A stretch of 64,000 nucleotides of DNA from Cupriavidus neocaledonicus. GTDB lineage: Bacteria > Pseudomonadota > Gammaproteobacteria > Burkholderiales > Burkholderiaceae. This document shows, one piece after another, positions 8,770 to 17,602 of this stretch (positions within the stretch are counted from its first letter, which is position 1; each line of letters starts with the position of its first letter). The stretch lies in NCBI RefSeq assembly GCF_000372525.1, contig NZ_AQUR01000096.1:1-64000 (forward strand), read 5' to 3'. A program made the position numbers and the translations under genes. The notes beneath the pieces were generated by a model. It ran no database searches. It worked only from the letters and a program-made list of their open reading frames with translations, and was not told the DNA's origin.

Positions 8770-9771
8770 TCAATCTACCTTGGCGCCTGAATCCTTGACC
8801 ACCTTGGCCCATTTCGTGGTTTCGGCGCGGATGAAGGCGGCGAACTGCTCGGGCGTGTTGCCGACCGGCTCGGCGCCCTGCGCCTGCAGCCGTTCGCGCA
8901 CCGCCGGGGCGCCCAGCGCCTTGGCCACTTCCTGCTGGATGCGCTGGATCACCTCCGGCGGCGTGCCCGCCGGCGCCAGCATGCCGAACCAGGAACTGGC
9001 CTCGTACTGCGGCAGGCCGGCCGCCTGGGCGATGGTGGGCACGCCCGGCAGCGCCGGCGACGGCCTGGCGCTGGTGACGGCCAGCGCCTTGAGCTTGCCG
9101 CTCTTGATCAGCGCCATCGACGAGGGCAGGTTGTCGAACATCACCTGCATGGTGCCGCCCGCCAGGTCGGTCAGCGCAGGCCCGCTGCCCTTGTACGGGA
9201 AGTGCACCATGAAGGTCCGGGTTTGCGTCTTGAACAACTCGCCGGCCAGGTGGATCGAGGTGCCGTTGCCGCTCGAGGCCATGTTGATCTTGCCGGGATT
9301 GGCGCGCGCATAGGCGATCAGGTCCTTGACGCTGTCGATCTTGTTCTGCTGCGCAAACGCCGGATTGAGCACCAGCACATTGGGCACCGCCGCCACCTCG
9401 GTGATCGGCGCGAAGTCCCTGATCGGGTCGAACGGCAGCTTGCCGTACAGCGACTGGTTGATGCCATGGGTGCCGACCGTGCCCATCAGCAGCGTGTAGC
9501 CGTCGGGAGCGGCCTTGGCGACGATGTCGGCGCCGATATTGCCGCCGGCGCCCGGCTTGTTGTCGACCACCACGTTCCAGCCGGGCAGCTTGGCCAGCTC
9601 GGCCGCGACCGCGCGCGCCAGGATGTCGGTGGTGCCGCCGGCGGCGAAGGGCACCACCAGCCGGATCGGCTTGGCCGGATACGGGTCGGCGGCCAGCGCC
9701 GCCTGGCTGGCGAGCGCGCCGAGGCTGGCGGACAGCAGCAGCGCAACGACGCGCCGGCGAGTGGGTTGCAT
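8770..9771 (-). CDS. Bug-type tripartite tricarboxylate transporter substrate-binding protein
   Basis: A 333-residue periplasmic binding protein (TctC/Bug family). It has a Sec signal peptide ([23 protein letters not shown]), then the family hallmark [19 protein letters not shown] and later [18 protein letters not shown] chose the ATG at 9769-9771 rather than one 12 codons upstream, because an AGGAGA ribosome site lies just before it. No TctA/TctB membrane genes are adjacent; such orphan Bug genes are abundant in Cupriavidus and Bordetella. Ligand unknown, probably a carboxylate. Confidence 0.9.
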   Translation of the reverse strand: MQPTRRRVVALLLSASLGALASQAALAADPYPAKPIRLVVPFAAGGTTDILARAVAAELAKLPGWNVVVDNKPGAGGNIGADIVAKAAPDGYTLLMGTVGTHGINQSLYGKLPFDPIRDFAPITEVAAVPNVLVLNPAFAQQNKIDSVKDLIAYARANPGKINMASSGNGTSIHLAGELFKTQTRTFMVHFPYKGSGPALTDLAGGTMQVMFDNLPSSMALIKSGKLKALAVTSARPSPALPGVPTIAQAAGLPQYEASSWFGMLAPAGTPPEVIQRIQQEVAKALGAPAVRERLQAQGAEPVGNTPEQFAAFIRAETTKWAKVVKDSGAKVD

Positions 9772-9890
9772 GCTTGGTCTCCTGTTGTGGCCCGCTGGAT
9801 AGCCCACGGTGCGTATGGTCAGTGCATTCTAGTCCCCACCCGTGGCGGCGCCGATGAGGTGATGCCCTATGGCGCGCGGCGCCGGCAATG

Positions 9891-9914
9891 AAAAAAGGCA
9901 CCCGAAGGTGCCTT
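9891..9914 (-). terminator. Rho-independent terminator of the porin gene
   Basis: On the minus strand the stem AAGGCACC-ttcg-GGTGCCTT is followed by a T-run (seen as AAAAAA on the plus strand at 9891-9896). It lies about 25 bp past the porin stop. Confidence 0.85.
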
Positions 9915-9938
9915 GCAGGATCGGCCCGGGAAGGCGGA

Positions 9939-11072
9939 TCAGAACTTGTGGCGCACGCCGACGGCGACGGCGACCATGTTGTCCTTGCCGGTGCCCAGGA
10001 AGTAGCCGTTGGCGAAGCTGATGGCCGAGGTGTCGAAGTTGACGCCGGCATTCTTCGCGTAGGCGGTGGTCAGGTAGACGTCGGTGCGCTTGGACAGGTT
10101 GTAGTCCGCGACAAACGAGATCTGCCAGGGGTTCTTGATGTTGTTGGTGGTGCCGGTGGCGGCCAGGTTCAGGTTCTTGACGTCGTCGTAGAAGTAGGCG
10201 AGCGTCAGGCCCAGCGCCGGGGTGACCTGGTAGTTGGCACCGACCCAGTAGTAGTTGTCCTTCAGGATGGTGTTGTCGTTGGGGGCCTTGTTCATGCCCC
10301 AGCGGTAGCCGGCCATCAGCTTGGCCGGGCCGAAGGCGTAGCTGGCGGCGACGGCCGCCTTCTTGAAGTCGCCGGTGCCGCCGGCGGCGTTCAGGGTCGG
10401 GTTGTACTGGTCGTACGCCGCCGAAATGCCGAACGGACCCGCCGCCCAGGACAGGCCGCCACCGTAGCCGGTGTCGCGGCGGAACTGGCCCGGGACCTCG
10501 CCGGCGCCGGCCACGCCGTTGCCGAACGACCAGTGGGCGATCGCCGTCACCGGGCCGAACTTGCCGGTGTACTTGGCGGTATTGTCAGAGCGGAAGTTCA
10601 GGCCCAGCTGCGCCACCACCGGTTCATACTGCGTGGCGTAGCCGGTCGGCGAGAAGTTGGCCATCATGTCGAACAGCGTGGTGTACTGGCGACCGAAGGT
10701 GAAGCGGCCGACGCGATCGCTTTCCAGGCCGACGTAAGCCTGACGACCGAACAGTCGGCCGCCTTGCTGCGACCGGCCGTCATCGAGACCGAAACCGCTT
10801 TCGAGCACGAACAGCGCCTTCATGCCGCTGCCGAGGTCTTCCACGCCGCGCAGGCCCCAACGCGAACCGGACAGGCCGCCCGAGGTCAGCCGGAAGACGT
10901 TTTCAGCCGGCCCGACTGCCAGGCCGTTGGCGACCGACGGCGTGACGCTGGACATGTTGCTCACGTATTCGATGTTGGCATCGACCACACCGTACAGGGT
11001 CACGCTCGATTGGGCCTGCGCCGCCCCAGCAAATGCGCCAAGCGCTGCCAGCGCCAGAAGCGATTTCTTCAT
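9939..11072 (-). CDS. Gram-negative general porin (Burkholderia-type, OmpC-like)
   Basis: A 377-residue outer-membrane beta-barrel porin. It has a clear signal peptide (MKKSLLALAALGAFAGAAQAQ), then SSVTLYGVVDANIEYVSN, the typical first strand of beta-proteobacterial porins. It contains SRWGLRGVEDLGSGMKALFVLESGF and RLFGRQAYVGLESDRVGRFTFGRQ, and ends in VAVAVGVRHKF with the terminal phenylalanine needed for barrel assembly. It is probably a trimeric passive diffusion channel. It is a single-gene unit with its own terminator and an AT-richer upstream region. Confidence 0.93.
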   Translation of the reverse strand: MKKSLLALAALGAFAGAAQAQSSVTLYGVVDANIEYVSNMSSVTPSVANGLAVGPAENVFRLTSGGLSGSRWGLRGVEDLGSGMKALFVLESGFGLDDGRSQQGGRLFGRQAYVGLESDRVGRFTFGRQYTTLFDMMANFSPTGYATQYEPVVAQLGLNFRSDNTAKYTGKFGPVTAIAHWSFGNGVAGAGEVPGQFRRDTGYGGGLSWAAGPFGISAAYDQYNPTLNAAGGTGDFKKAAVAASYAFGPAKLMAGYRWGMNKAPNDNTILKDNYYWVGANYQVTPALGLTLAYFYDDVKNLNLAATGTTNNIKNPWQISFVADYNLSKRTDVYLTTAYAKNAGVNFDTSAISFANGYFLGTGKDNMVAVAVGVRHKF

Positions 11073-11408
11073 GCTCGTTGATCTCCACTGTAAGAATTAT
11101 GGTGACGGCGCGGGAGAACCTCCTGATGGTCTCCATCCCCCGTGCGTCAAACTTCCTTGGAAGTTGCGAAGTACTGTAACAAACAACTTTTCGTTCACCA
11201 TTGGGGCCCAACCCCTTGTCTTGTTTTAACAACTCAGGGTTTCTGAGTAGCCGGGCGTATCAACGCAAGGCGGGATGCGGGCTGGCGGCGATTAGAGGCA
11301 AGCTACAATACGGGTAATCCCGATGGCGCCCCGGCGTGCCGCGCCGCAGCCGCGCAACGCACCCTGGCAGGGGCTTGCCCGGGCACCGATTCCAACCGCC
11401 TCTGCGAC
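11073..11408. other. Intergenic region holding the porin and coq7 promoters
   Basis: These 336 bp separate divergent porin and coq7 genes and are AT-richer than their surroundings. The region holds a short dyad, AACTTCCTTGGAAGTT, at 11150-11165, about 80 bp before the porin start, and a TACAAT hexamer at 11304-11309 that could be a -10 element for coq7. No reading frame with coding character is visible. Confidence 0.45.
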
Positions 11409-12032
11409 ATGGACACCCTGATCAAAGAATTCGACGTGGCCCTGCGCGCCATTGCCGGCGCCACGCGCTCGGCGCGCGCCAACCCGGCTGACCGGCTGGC
11501 GCCGGACACCGAACAGATGAGCGCCGAGGAGCGCCGCCACGTGGCCGGCCTGATGCGCATCAACCATGTCGGCGAGGTCTGCGCCCAGGCCCTGTACCAG
11601 GCGCAGAAGCTGACCGCGCGCAACGGCGCCGTGCGCGTCCAGATGGACGCCGCCGCGCGCGAAGAGGAAGACCACCTGGCCTGGTGCGCCGAGCGCCTGC
11701 GCGAGCTGGGCTCGCGTCCCAGCCTGCTCAACCCGCTCTGGTACGCCGGCGCCTTCGCCATAGGCTGGGTTGCCGGCCGCGCCGGCGATCGCGTCAGCCT
11801 CGGCTTTGTTGCCGAGACCGAGCGCCAGGTCGAGCATCACCTTGGCGGACACCTGGACCGCCTGCCCGAGTCCGACGGCCGCTCCCGCGCCATCCTCGAG
11901 CAGATGCGCGACGACGAGATCCGCCATGGCGACGCCGCGCGCGAGGCCGGCGGCATGCCCCTGCCCGCGCCGGTGCGGGCGCTGATGCGCGGCGCCTCGC
12001 GCGTGATGACCACCGCCGCCTACCGCATCTGA
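11409..12032 (+). CDS. coq7: Coq7: 2-polyprenyl-3-methyl-6-methoxy-1,4-benzoquinone 5-hydroxylase
   Basis: A 207-residue di-iron hydroxylase of ubiquinone biosynthesis. Carboxylate and histidine ligand motifs are visible in order: [27 protein letters not shown] (ExxH), [10 protein letters not shown] and [12 protein letters not shown] (ExxH). The segment [14 protein letters not shown] is a hydrophobic membrane-association region. Length matches the beta-proteobacterial type. It is transcribed alone, with a hairpin after the gene. Confidence 0.93.
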   Translation: MDTLIKEFDVALRAIAGATRSARANPADRLAPDTEQMSAEERRHVAGLMRINHVGEVCAQALYQAQKLTARNGAVRVQMDAAAREEEDHLAWCAERLRELGSRPSLLNPLWYAGAFAIGWVAGRAGDRVSLGFVAETERQVEHHLGGHLDRLPESDGRSRAILEQMRDDEIRHGDAAREAGGMPLPAPVRALMRGASRVMTTAAYRI

Positions 12033-12062
12033 AATCCCCGCCCGCGATCGGGCGTCGCCCGG

Positions 12063-12087
12063 CCAGCCCTGAATTCAGCAGGGCTGG
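12063..12087 (+). terminator. Hairpin after coq7
   Basis: The inverted repeat CCAGCCCTG / CAGGGCTGG lies about 30 bp after the coq7 stop. It is followed by a modestly T-rich stretch but no strong T-run, so termination may be partial. Confidence 0.55.
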
Positions 12088-12298
12088 CGGGCAATTGTTG
12101 TATCCTCGGGGCGCGCGCCCGGGACAGGTCATTTCCGCGCGGTCGGTGGTTCCTCCGCAAGTGGTTCTCAGGTGGTTTCTCTGCTTTCCTCCCTAAGATC
12201 TTCATTTCATTAAGGATTCACTTTTCCGGTGCGTGAGGTGTGCGCGCTAAGTCATTGTTCTGATTAAAAAAATCTCGTTTGCTGCCCCGCCTCCAGCC

Positions 12299-12327
12299 TT
12301 GACCGCCCATATCGCTTCCTCTAAAGT
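12299..12327 (+). promoter_or_regulatory. Sigma70-type promoter of mraZ and the dcw cluster
   Basis: TTGACC at 12299-12304 and TAAAGT at 12322-12327 are separated by exactly 17 bp. This predicts transcription start near 12334 and a leader of about 136 nt to the mraZ TTG. The MraZ box array begins inside the -10 hexamer. The rest of the coq7-mraZ gap (12033-12298) shows no coding frame. Confidence 0.7.
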
Positions 12328-12361
12328 GGGAAATAGTGTGAGGAAGTGTATTTTTGTGTGA
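12327..12361 (+). promoter_or_regulatory. MraZ box array (operator of the dcw promoter)
   Basis: Four units of the form TGKGA-N5 recur with exact 10-bp spacing: TGGGA at 12327, TGTGA at 12337, TGTAT at 12347 and TGTGA at 12357, each preceded by G. MraZ is known to bind TGGGN repeats spaced by 5 nt, one per DNA turn, upstream of its own gene. The array covers the -10 element and start site, so it should mediate autorepression. Confidence 0.75.
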
Positions 12362-12469
12362 AATTGGGCCCCGGCCATGGGATGATTCTCACCATCGTCG
12401 GAACGGAAGGATTCACGCGCAGGCCGGCCGGCGAACCATTCGCAGGGCCGGCGTGGACCGGGAGCGAGC

Positions 12470-12898
12470 TTGTTTCAGGGAGCATCGGCGCTGTCGCTGG
12501 ATGCCAAGGGGCGGATGTCCATTCCGTCGCGGCATCGCGAGGCGCTGCAACAGCAGGCCGAGGGCCGGGTGACGCTGACCAAGCACCCGGATGGCTGCCT
12601 GCTGCTGTTTCCCCGGCCCGAGTGGGAAAACTTCCGCACGCGCATTGCAGCGCTGCCGATGGATGCGCACTGGTGGAAGCGCATCTTCCTGGGCAACGCC
12701 GCCGACGTGGAGATGGACGGCGCTGGCCGGGTGCTGATTGCACCAGAGCTGCGCAGTGCCGCCATGCTCGACAAGGAAGTCATGCTGCTCGGCATGGGCA
12801 GCCATTTCGAAGTGTGGGATGCCGCGACCTACGCCGCCAAGGAACAGCAGGCGATGGCGCAGGGCATGCCCGAAGCGTTGAAGAATTTCTCTTTCTGA
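12470..12898 (+). CDS. mraZ: MraZ, transcriptional regulator of the dcw cluster
   Basis: A 142-residue member of the AbrB-like MraZ family. It has the two swapped-hairpin repeats with their DxxGR motifs: [15 protein letters not shown] and, later, [16 protein letters not shown]. It forms a ring-shaped DNA-binding oligomer that represses the division/cell-wall cluster. Translation probably starts at TTG 12470, since [14 protein letters not shown] matches the family N-terminus and GGAG lies about 6 nt upstream. The stop is 7 bp before rsmH. Confidence 0.93.
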   Translation: MFQGASALSLDAKGRMSIPSRHREALQQQAEGRVTLTKHPDGCLLLFPRPEWENFRTRIAALPMDAHWWKRIFLGNAADVEMDGAGRVLIAPELRSAAMLDKEVMLLGMGSHFEVWDAATYAAKEQQAMAQGMPEALKNFSF

Positions 12899-12905
12899 AG
12901 AGGTC

Positions 12906-13907
12906 ATGAGTCCTACCGGAACCCCGGCAACCCCCGCCTTGCAGCATCGCACCGTGCTGCTGGACGAGGCCGTCGACGCGCTGGTCTGGCGGCCCGACGG
13001 GGTTTATGTCGACGGCACCTTCGGCAGGGGAGGGCACAGCCGGGCGGTACTGGCCCGGCTGGGGCCAGACGGGGCCCTGGTTGCGTTCGACAAGGACCCA
13101 GCAGCAATCGCAGAAGCGGGCACCATCAAGGATGCCCGCTTCTCCATTGAGCACGCGAGCTTTGCGGCCATGGCCGAACGCCTGGCGGGGCGCGGCCATG
13201 TCGCCGGCGTGCTGCTCGACCTGGGGATCAGCTCGCCCCAGATCGATGAGGCGGCGAGGGGGTTTTCCTTTCGTTTCGAGGGCCCGCTGGACATGCGCAT
13301 GGACACCACGCGCGGCATCACCGCCGCCCAGTGGCTGGCGCAGGCGGATGAGCAGGACATTGCCAGGGTGATACGAGACTATGGGGAAGAACGGTTTGCT
13401 GTACAGATTGCAAAGGCGATTGTTGCTCGCCGGAGCGAATCCGGCGATGGCGGACCCATCGCCACTACTGCCGACCTTGCCGCGCTCGTGGCGAAAGCCG
13501 TCAAAACACGCGAGAAGGGTCAGGACCCTGCGACCCGCACCTTTCAGGCTCTACGGATTCACGTCAATCAAGAGCTTGAGGACCTCGAAAGAGGGCTGAA
13601 GGCGGCTTATGACCTGCTGCAGGTAGGGGGACGCCTGGTGGTGATCAGCTTCCATTCGCTGGAGGACCGCATCGTCAAGCGGTTCATGGCGGCGCACGCC
13701 CGTCCCCAGCAGGATGCCGACCCGGCGCTGCGCCGCGCGCCGCTGCGCGCGGCCGACCTGCCGCAACCGACGCTGCGCCTGCTCGGCCGCTACAAGCCGG
13801 GCGCCGAAGAGGTGGCCGCCAACCCGCGCGCGCGCTCGGCGGTGATGCGCGTGGCCGAGAAGCTGGCGCCCGCCGTGCCAGCCGCCGGCGGAGGTGCGCG
13901 CGCATGA
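12906..13907 (+). CDS. rsmH: 16S rRNA (cytosine-1402-N4) methyltransferase
   Basis: A 333-residue SAM-dependent methyltransferase. The N-terminal [13 protein letters not shown] and [15 protein letters not shown] (SAM loop), the middle [21 protein letters not shown] and the C-terminal [16 protein letters not shown] are all family hallmarks. It modifies C1402 in the ribosomal P site. It overlaps ftsL by 4 nt (ATGA). Codon use between about 13368 and 13640 is clearly different from the rest of the gene, see findings. Confidence 0.95.
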   Translation: MSPTGTPATPALQHRTVLLDEAVDALVWRPDGVYVDGTFGRGGHSRAVLARLGPDGALVAFDKDPAAIAEAGTIKDARFSIEHASFAAMAERLAGRGHVAGVLLDLGISSPQIDEAARGFSFRFEGPLDMRMDTTRGITAAQWLAQADEQDIARVIRDYGEERFAVQIAKAIVARRSESGDGGPIATTADLAALVAKAVKTREKGQDPATRTFQALRIHVNQELEDLERGLKAAYDLLQVGGRLVVISFHSLEDRIVKRFMAAHARPQQDADPALRRAPLRAADLPQPTLRLLGRYKPGAEEVAANPRARSAVMRVAEKLAPAVPAAGGGARA

Positions 13908-14215
13908 ACCGCCTGACCTTCTTCCTGCTGGCCGCGCTGATCCTGTGCGCGCTGTCGCTGGTAAGCGCGCAGCACCAGGCGCGCACGCTGTTCGTCGCGC
14001 TCGAGCGCGCCCAGGCCGAAGAGCGGCAGCTCGACATCGACTGGTCGCGCCTGCAATACCAGCAGAGCGCGCTGGGCAAGAGCGCGCGCATCGCCGATGC
14101 GGCGCGCGCGCAGCTGAAGATGGCGCCGGTCAACCCCGGCAAGACCCAGTACCTGTCCGGCATCGTGCTGCCGCCGGCACCGTCCGCGCCGGCCAGCGCA
14201 GCGGAGGCGCGCTGA
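13904..14215 (+). CDS. ftsL: Cell division protein FtsL
   Basis: A 103-residue bitopic membrane protein. A short cytoplasmic N-terminus and one transmembrane helix ([19 protein letters not shown], residues 3-21) are followed by a periplasmic coiled-coil segment ([24 protein letters not shown]) that pairs with FtsB. Sequence conservation in this family is low, and position between rsmH and ftsI decides the call. It overlaps rsmH by 4 nt and ftsI by 1 nt. Confidence 0.92.
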   Translation: MNRLTFFLLAALILCALSLVSAQHQARTLFVALERAQAEERQLDIDWSRLQYQQSALGKSARIADAARAQLKMAPVNPGKTQYLSGIVLPPAPSAPASAAEAR

Positions 14216-16020
14216 TGAGCATGGCCCGCCCCAATCCACCCCGCCGTGACCGCAACGGCACCGCCTCGCGCCCGCGCAGCGGCCAGTTCGCCGCCAGCCC
14301 GGTGCTGGGCCTGCGCCTGCCGATGTGGCGCTCCAAGCTGGTGGTGTTCCTGATGTTCGCCGCGTTCGTCGCGCTGGCCGTGCGCGCCGCGTGGATCCAG
14401 GGGCCCGGCAACCAGTTCTACGAGGCCGAGGGCAAGAAGCGCTTCCAGCGCACGCTGGAGCTGCCGGCCACGCGCGGCAAGATCCTCGACCGCAACGGGC
14501 TGGTGCTGGCCACCAGCCTCCCGGTCAAGGCGATCTGGGCGGTGCCCGAGGACGTGCCCAACCAGGTCGAGGCCGGCAAGATCCGCCAGCTGGCGCGGCT
14601 GCTCGGCATGTCGGAGAAGGACCTGGGCAAGAAGCTGTCCGAGGACAAGGGCTTTGTCTACCTGAAGCGTCAGGTGCTGCCCGACGTCGCCGACAAGATC
14701 GCGGCGCTGAAGATCGAAGGCATCCACCAGACCCGCGAATACAAGCGCTTCTACCCGGAAGGGGAGGCGATGGCGCATATCGTCGGCTTCACCAACGTCG
14801 AGGACCGCGGCCAGGAAGGCGTCGAGCTGGCGCGCGAGAGCGGCCTGGCCGGCCGCGCCGGCGCGCGCCAGGTGATCAAGGACCGGCTCGGCCGCGTGGT
14901 CGAGGACATCGGCGTGCTGAAGACCCCGCGCGACGGCGAGGACATCCAGCTGTCGATCGACGCCAAGATCCAGTACCTGGCCTACAACGAGCTCAAGGCC
15001 GTGGTCGACAAGCACAAGGCCAAGGCCGCCAGCGCGGTGGTGCTCGATGCCCAGACCGGCGAGGTGCTGGCGCTGGCCAACTGGCCCACGTACAACCCCA
15101 ACGACCGCACCCGGCTGTCGGGCGAGCAGCTGCGCAACCGCGTGCTGACCGACACCTTCGAGCCCGGCTCGATGATGAAGCCGATCACGGTGGGGCTGGC
15201 GCTGCAGCTCAAGCGCGTGTCGCCGTCGACGGTGATCGCCACCACCGGCAAGTACAACTTCGAAGGCGCCACCATCACCGATACCCACAACTACGGCGCG
15301 CTCACCGTCACCGGCGTGATCCAGAAGTCGTCCAACATCGGCACGACCAAGATCGCGATGATGATGAAGCCGCAGGAAATGTGGGACATGTACACCAGCA
15401 TCGGCCTGGGACAGGCGCCCAAGATCGGCTTCCCCGGCGCGGTGGCGGGGCGCGTGCGCCCGTACAAGAGCTGGCGCCCGATCGAGCAGGCCACCATGTC
15501 GTACGGCTACGGCCTGTCGGTGTCGCTGTTCCAGATGGCGCATGCCTACACCATCTTCGCCCATGACGGCGAGCTGATCCCGGTGACGATGTTCCGCACC
15601 AACGGCCCCGTCACCGGCGAGCGCATCCTGTCGCCGCAGGTGGCGCGCGACGTCCGCGCGATGATGGAGACCGTGACCGCGCCCGGCGGCACCGCACCCG
15701 AGGCGCAGGTGATGGGCTATCGCGTCGGCGGCAAGACCGGCACCGCCTACAAGCACGAAGGGCGCGGCTACAACCGCAGCAAGTACCGCGCCTCGTTCAT
15801 CGGCCTGGCGCCGATGTCGAACCCGCGCATCATCGTCGCTGTCAGCGTGGACGAGCCCACCGCCGGCAGCCACTACGGCGGCCTGGTGGCCGGCCCGGCG
15901 TTCGCGGCCATCACCGGCGGCACGCTGCGCGCACTGAACGTCCAGCCCGATTCGCCGATCCGCCAGCTGGTGGTCAGCGACAAGGTGCAGGAAAGCGAAC
16001 CGTGGAGTTCGACCCAATGA
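14215..16020 (+). CDS. ftsI: Peptidoglycan D,D-transpeptidase FtsI (PBP3)
   Basis: A 601-residue class B penicillin-binding protein that cross-links septal peptidoglycan. It has an N-terminal membrane anchor (KLVVFLMFAAFVALAVRAAW) and a dimerisation domain starting at ATRGKILDRNG. The transpeptidase domain carries all three motifs: SxxK (EPGSMMKPIT), SxN (KSSNIG) and KTG (GGKTGTAYK). I chose the ATG at 14215, which shares one base with the ftsL stop; a second ATG two codons on is also possible. Confidence 0.95.
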   Translation: MSMARPNPPRRDRNGTASRPRSGQFAASPVLGLRLPMWRSKLVVFLMFAAFVALAVRAAWIQGPGNQFYEAEGKKRFQRTLELPATRGKILDRNGLVLATSLPVKAIWAVPEDVPNQVEAGKIRQLARLLGMSEKDLGKKLSEDKGFVYLKRQVLPDVADKIAALKIEGIHQTREYKRFYPEGEAMAHIVGFTNVEDRGQEGVELARESGLAGRAGARQVIKDRLGRVVEDIGVLKTPRDGEDIQLSIDAKIQYLAYNELKAVVDKHKAKAASAVVLDAQTGEVLALANWPTYNPNDRTRLSGEQLRNRVLTDTFEPGSMMKPITVGLALQLKRVSPSTVIATTGKYNFEGATITDTHNYGALTVTGVIQKSSNIGTTKIAMMMKPQEMWDMYTSIGLGQAPKIGFPGAVAGRVRPYKSWRPIEQATMSYGYGLSVSLFQMAHAYTIFAHDGELIPVTMFRTNGPVTGERILSPQVARDVRAMMETVTAPGGTAPEAQVMGYRVGGKTGTAYKHEGRGYNRSKYRASFIGLAPMSNPRIIVAVSVDEPTAGSHYGGLVAGPAFAAITGGTLRALNVQPDSPIRQLVVSDKVQESEPWSSTQ

Positions 16021-16030
16021 GATCGACCCG

Positions 16031-17602
16031 ATGACGGCCAAGCCCCTGCTCCCCCTCGAGGTCACCGCCCAGGCCAGCAACGCGCTGGCCTGGCTGCGTA
16101 CCAACGTGGCCGCCGCGGCGCAGCTGACCGGCGATACCCGGCGCCTGGCGCGCGGCGATGTGTTCTTCGCCTACGTGCTGGGCAACGACCGCCTCGCCAC
16201 CGACGGCCGGCCGTATATTGCCCAGGCGATCGCCGCCGGCGCCGGCGCCGTGGTCTATGAGGCCGACGGCTTCGACTGGCCCTTCGGCGACGCCGTGCCG
16301 CACCTGGCCGTGAGCCGCCTGCACCAGCTGGCCGGCCCGATCGCCGCCGGCTGGCACGGCAACCCGGCGCGCGGCCTGGCCGTGACCGGCATCACCGGCA
16401 CCAACGGCAAGACCTCGTGCAGCCAGTGGCTGGCGCGGGTGCTGCAGGCCGCCGGCACGCGCTGCGCGGCCATCGGCACGCTCGGCACCGGCTTCCCCGA
16501 CGCGCTGCAGGCCACCGGCTTCACCACGCCCGACGCGGTGCAGCTGCAGGCCAGCCTGGCCACGCTGCACGACGCCGGCGCGCGCGCCGTGGCGATGGAA
16601 GTGTCCTCGCACGGCCTCGAACAGGAGCGCGTGGCCGGCACGCATTTCTCGGTGGCGGTGCTGACCAACCTGACCCAGGACCACCTCGACTACCACGGCT
16701 CGATGGCCGAGTACGAGGCCGCCAAGGCGCGCCTGTTCCGCTGGGACGGCCTGCGCACCGCGGTGATCAACCGCGACGACGGCATGGGCCAGCGCCTGCT
16801 GGCGGCCGACGCCGCCGCCGTGGCCGCGCCGCACGTGATCGAATACGGCATCGACGGCCCCGCCGCTGCCACGGTGCGTGGCCCGCGCGGTGCATGGCTG
16901 CGCGCCACCAACGTGCGCGCCACGGCCACCGGCACCGCCTTCCATATCGACGGCAGCTTCGGCCACGCCGAGATGGCGACGCCGATGATCGGCGCCTTCA
17001 ATGTCAGCAACCTGCTGGCGGTGCTGGGCGCCGCGCTGGCCAACGGCGTGGCGTGGGACGCGGCGATTGCCGCGCTGCGCGCGCTCGCGCCGGTGGAAGG
17101 ACGCATGGAGCTGTTCGGCGCCGGTGCCGGCCACGACGCCGCGCAGGCGCCGCTGGCCGTGGTCGACTATGCCCACACCCCCGACGCGCTCGAGCAGACC
17201 CTGGCCGCGCTGCGTCCGGTGGCGCAGGCGCGCAATGGCCGCCTGTGGTGCGTGTTCGGCTGCGGCGGCGACCGCGACCCGATCAAGCGCCCGCTGATGG
17301 GCGCCGTGGCCGAGCGCCTGGCCGACGAAATCGTGCTGACCAGCGACAACCCGCGCAGCGAAGACCCGCAGGACATCCTCGACGCGATCGCCGACGGCAT
17401 GGCCGAACGCGCGCGCGGACGCCAGATCGAAGACCGCGCCGCCGCCATCCTCTATGCGGTCCGGCACGCCGCGCCGGCCGACGTGGTGCTGGTGGCGGGC
17501 AAGGGCCACGAGGCCACCCAGGAGATCCAGGGCCGCAAGCGCCCGTTCTCGGATCGCGAACACGTACGGCTGGCACTGGCCACGCGCGGAGTATCGGCAT
17601 GA
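16031..17602 (+). CDS. murE: UDP-MurNAc-L-Ala-D-Glu:meso-diaminopimelate ligase
   Basis: A 523-residue Mur ligase that adds meso-diaminopimelate in the cytoplasmic steps of peptidoglycan synthesis. The ATP-binding loop is [14 protein letters not shown], the central domain has MEVSSHGLEQERV and the C-terminal domain has DYAHTPDALEQTL. The motif DNPR (SDNPRSEDPQ) marks specificity for meso-DAP rather than lysine. It overlaps murF by 4 nt. Confidence 0.96.
   Translation: MTAKPLLPLEVTAQASNALAWLRTNVAAAAQLTGDTRRLARGDVFFAYVLGNDRLATDGRPYIAQAIAAGAGAVVYEADGFDWPFGDAVPHLAVSRLHQLAGPIAAGWHGNPARGLAVTGITGTNGKTSCSQWLARVLQAAGTRCAAIGTLGTGFPDALQATGFTTPDAVQLQASLATLHDAGARAVAMEVSSHGLEQERVAGTHFSVAVLTNLTQDHLDYHGSMAEYEAAKARLFRWDGLRTAVINRDDGMGQRLLAADAAAVAAPHVIEYGIDGPAAATVRGPRGAWLRATNVRATATGTAFHIDGSFGHAEMATPMIGAFNVSNLLAVLGAALANGVAWDAAIAALRALAPVEGRMELFGAGAGHDAAQAPLAVVDYAHTPDALEQTLAALRPVAQARNGRLWCVFGCGGDRDPIKRPLMGAVAERLADEIVLTSDNPRSEDPQDILDAIADGMAERARGRQIEDRAAAILYAVRHAAPADVVLVAGKGHEATQEIQGRKRPFSDREHVRLALATRGVSA

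Noticed and set aside
13684-16104. An 806-codon minus-strand frame opposite rsmH, ftsL and ftsI
   Set aside because: Shadow of GC-rich coding DNA; the opposite strand holds complete, motif-bearing division genes with coupled starts.
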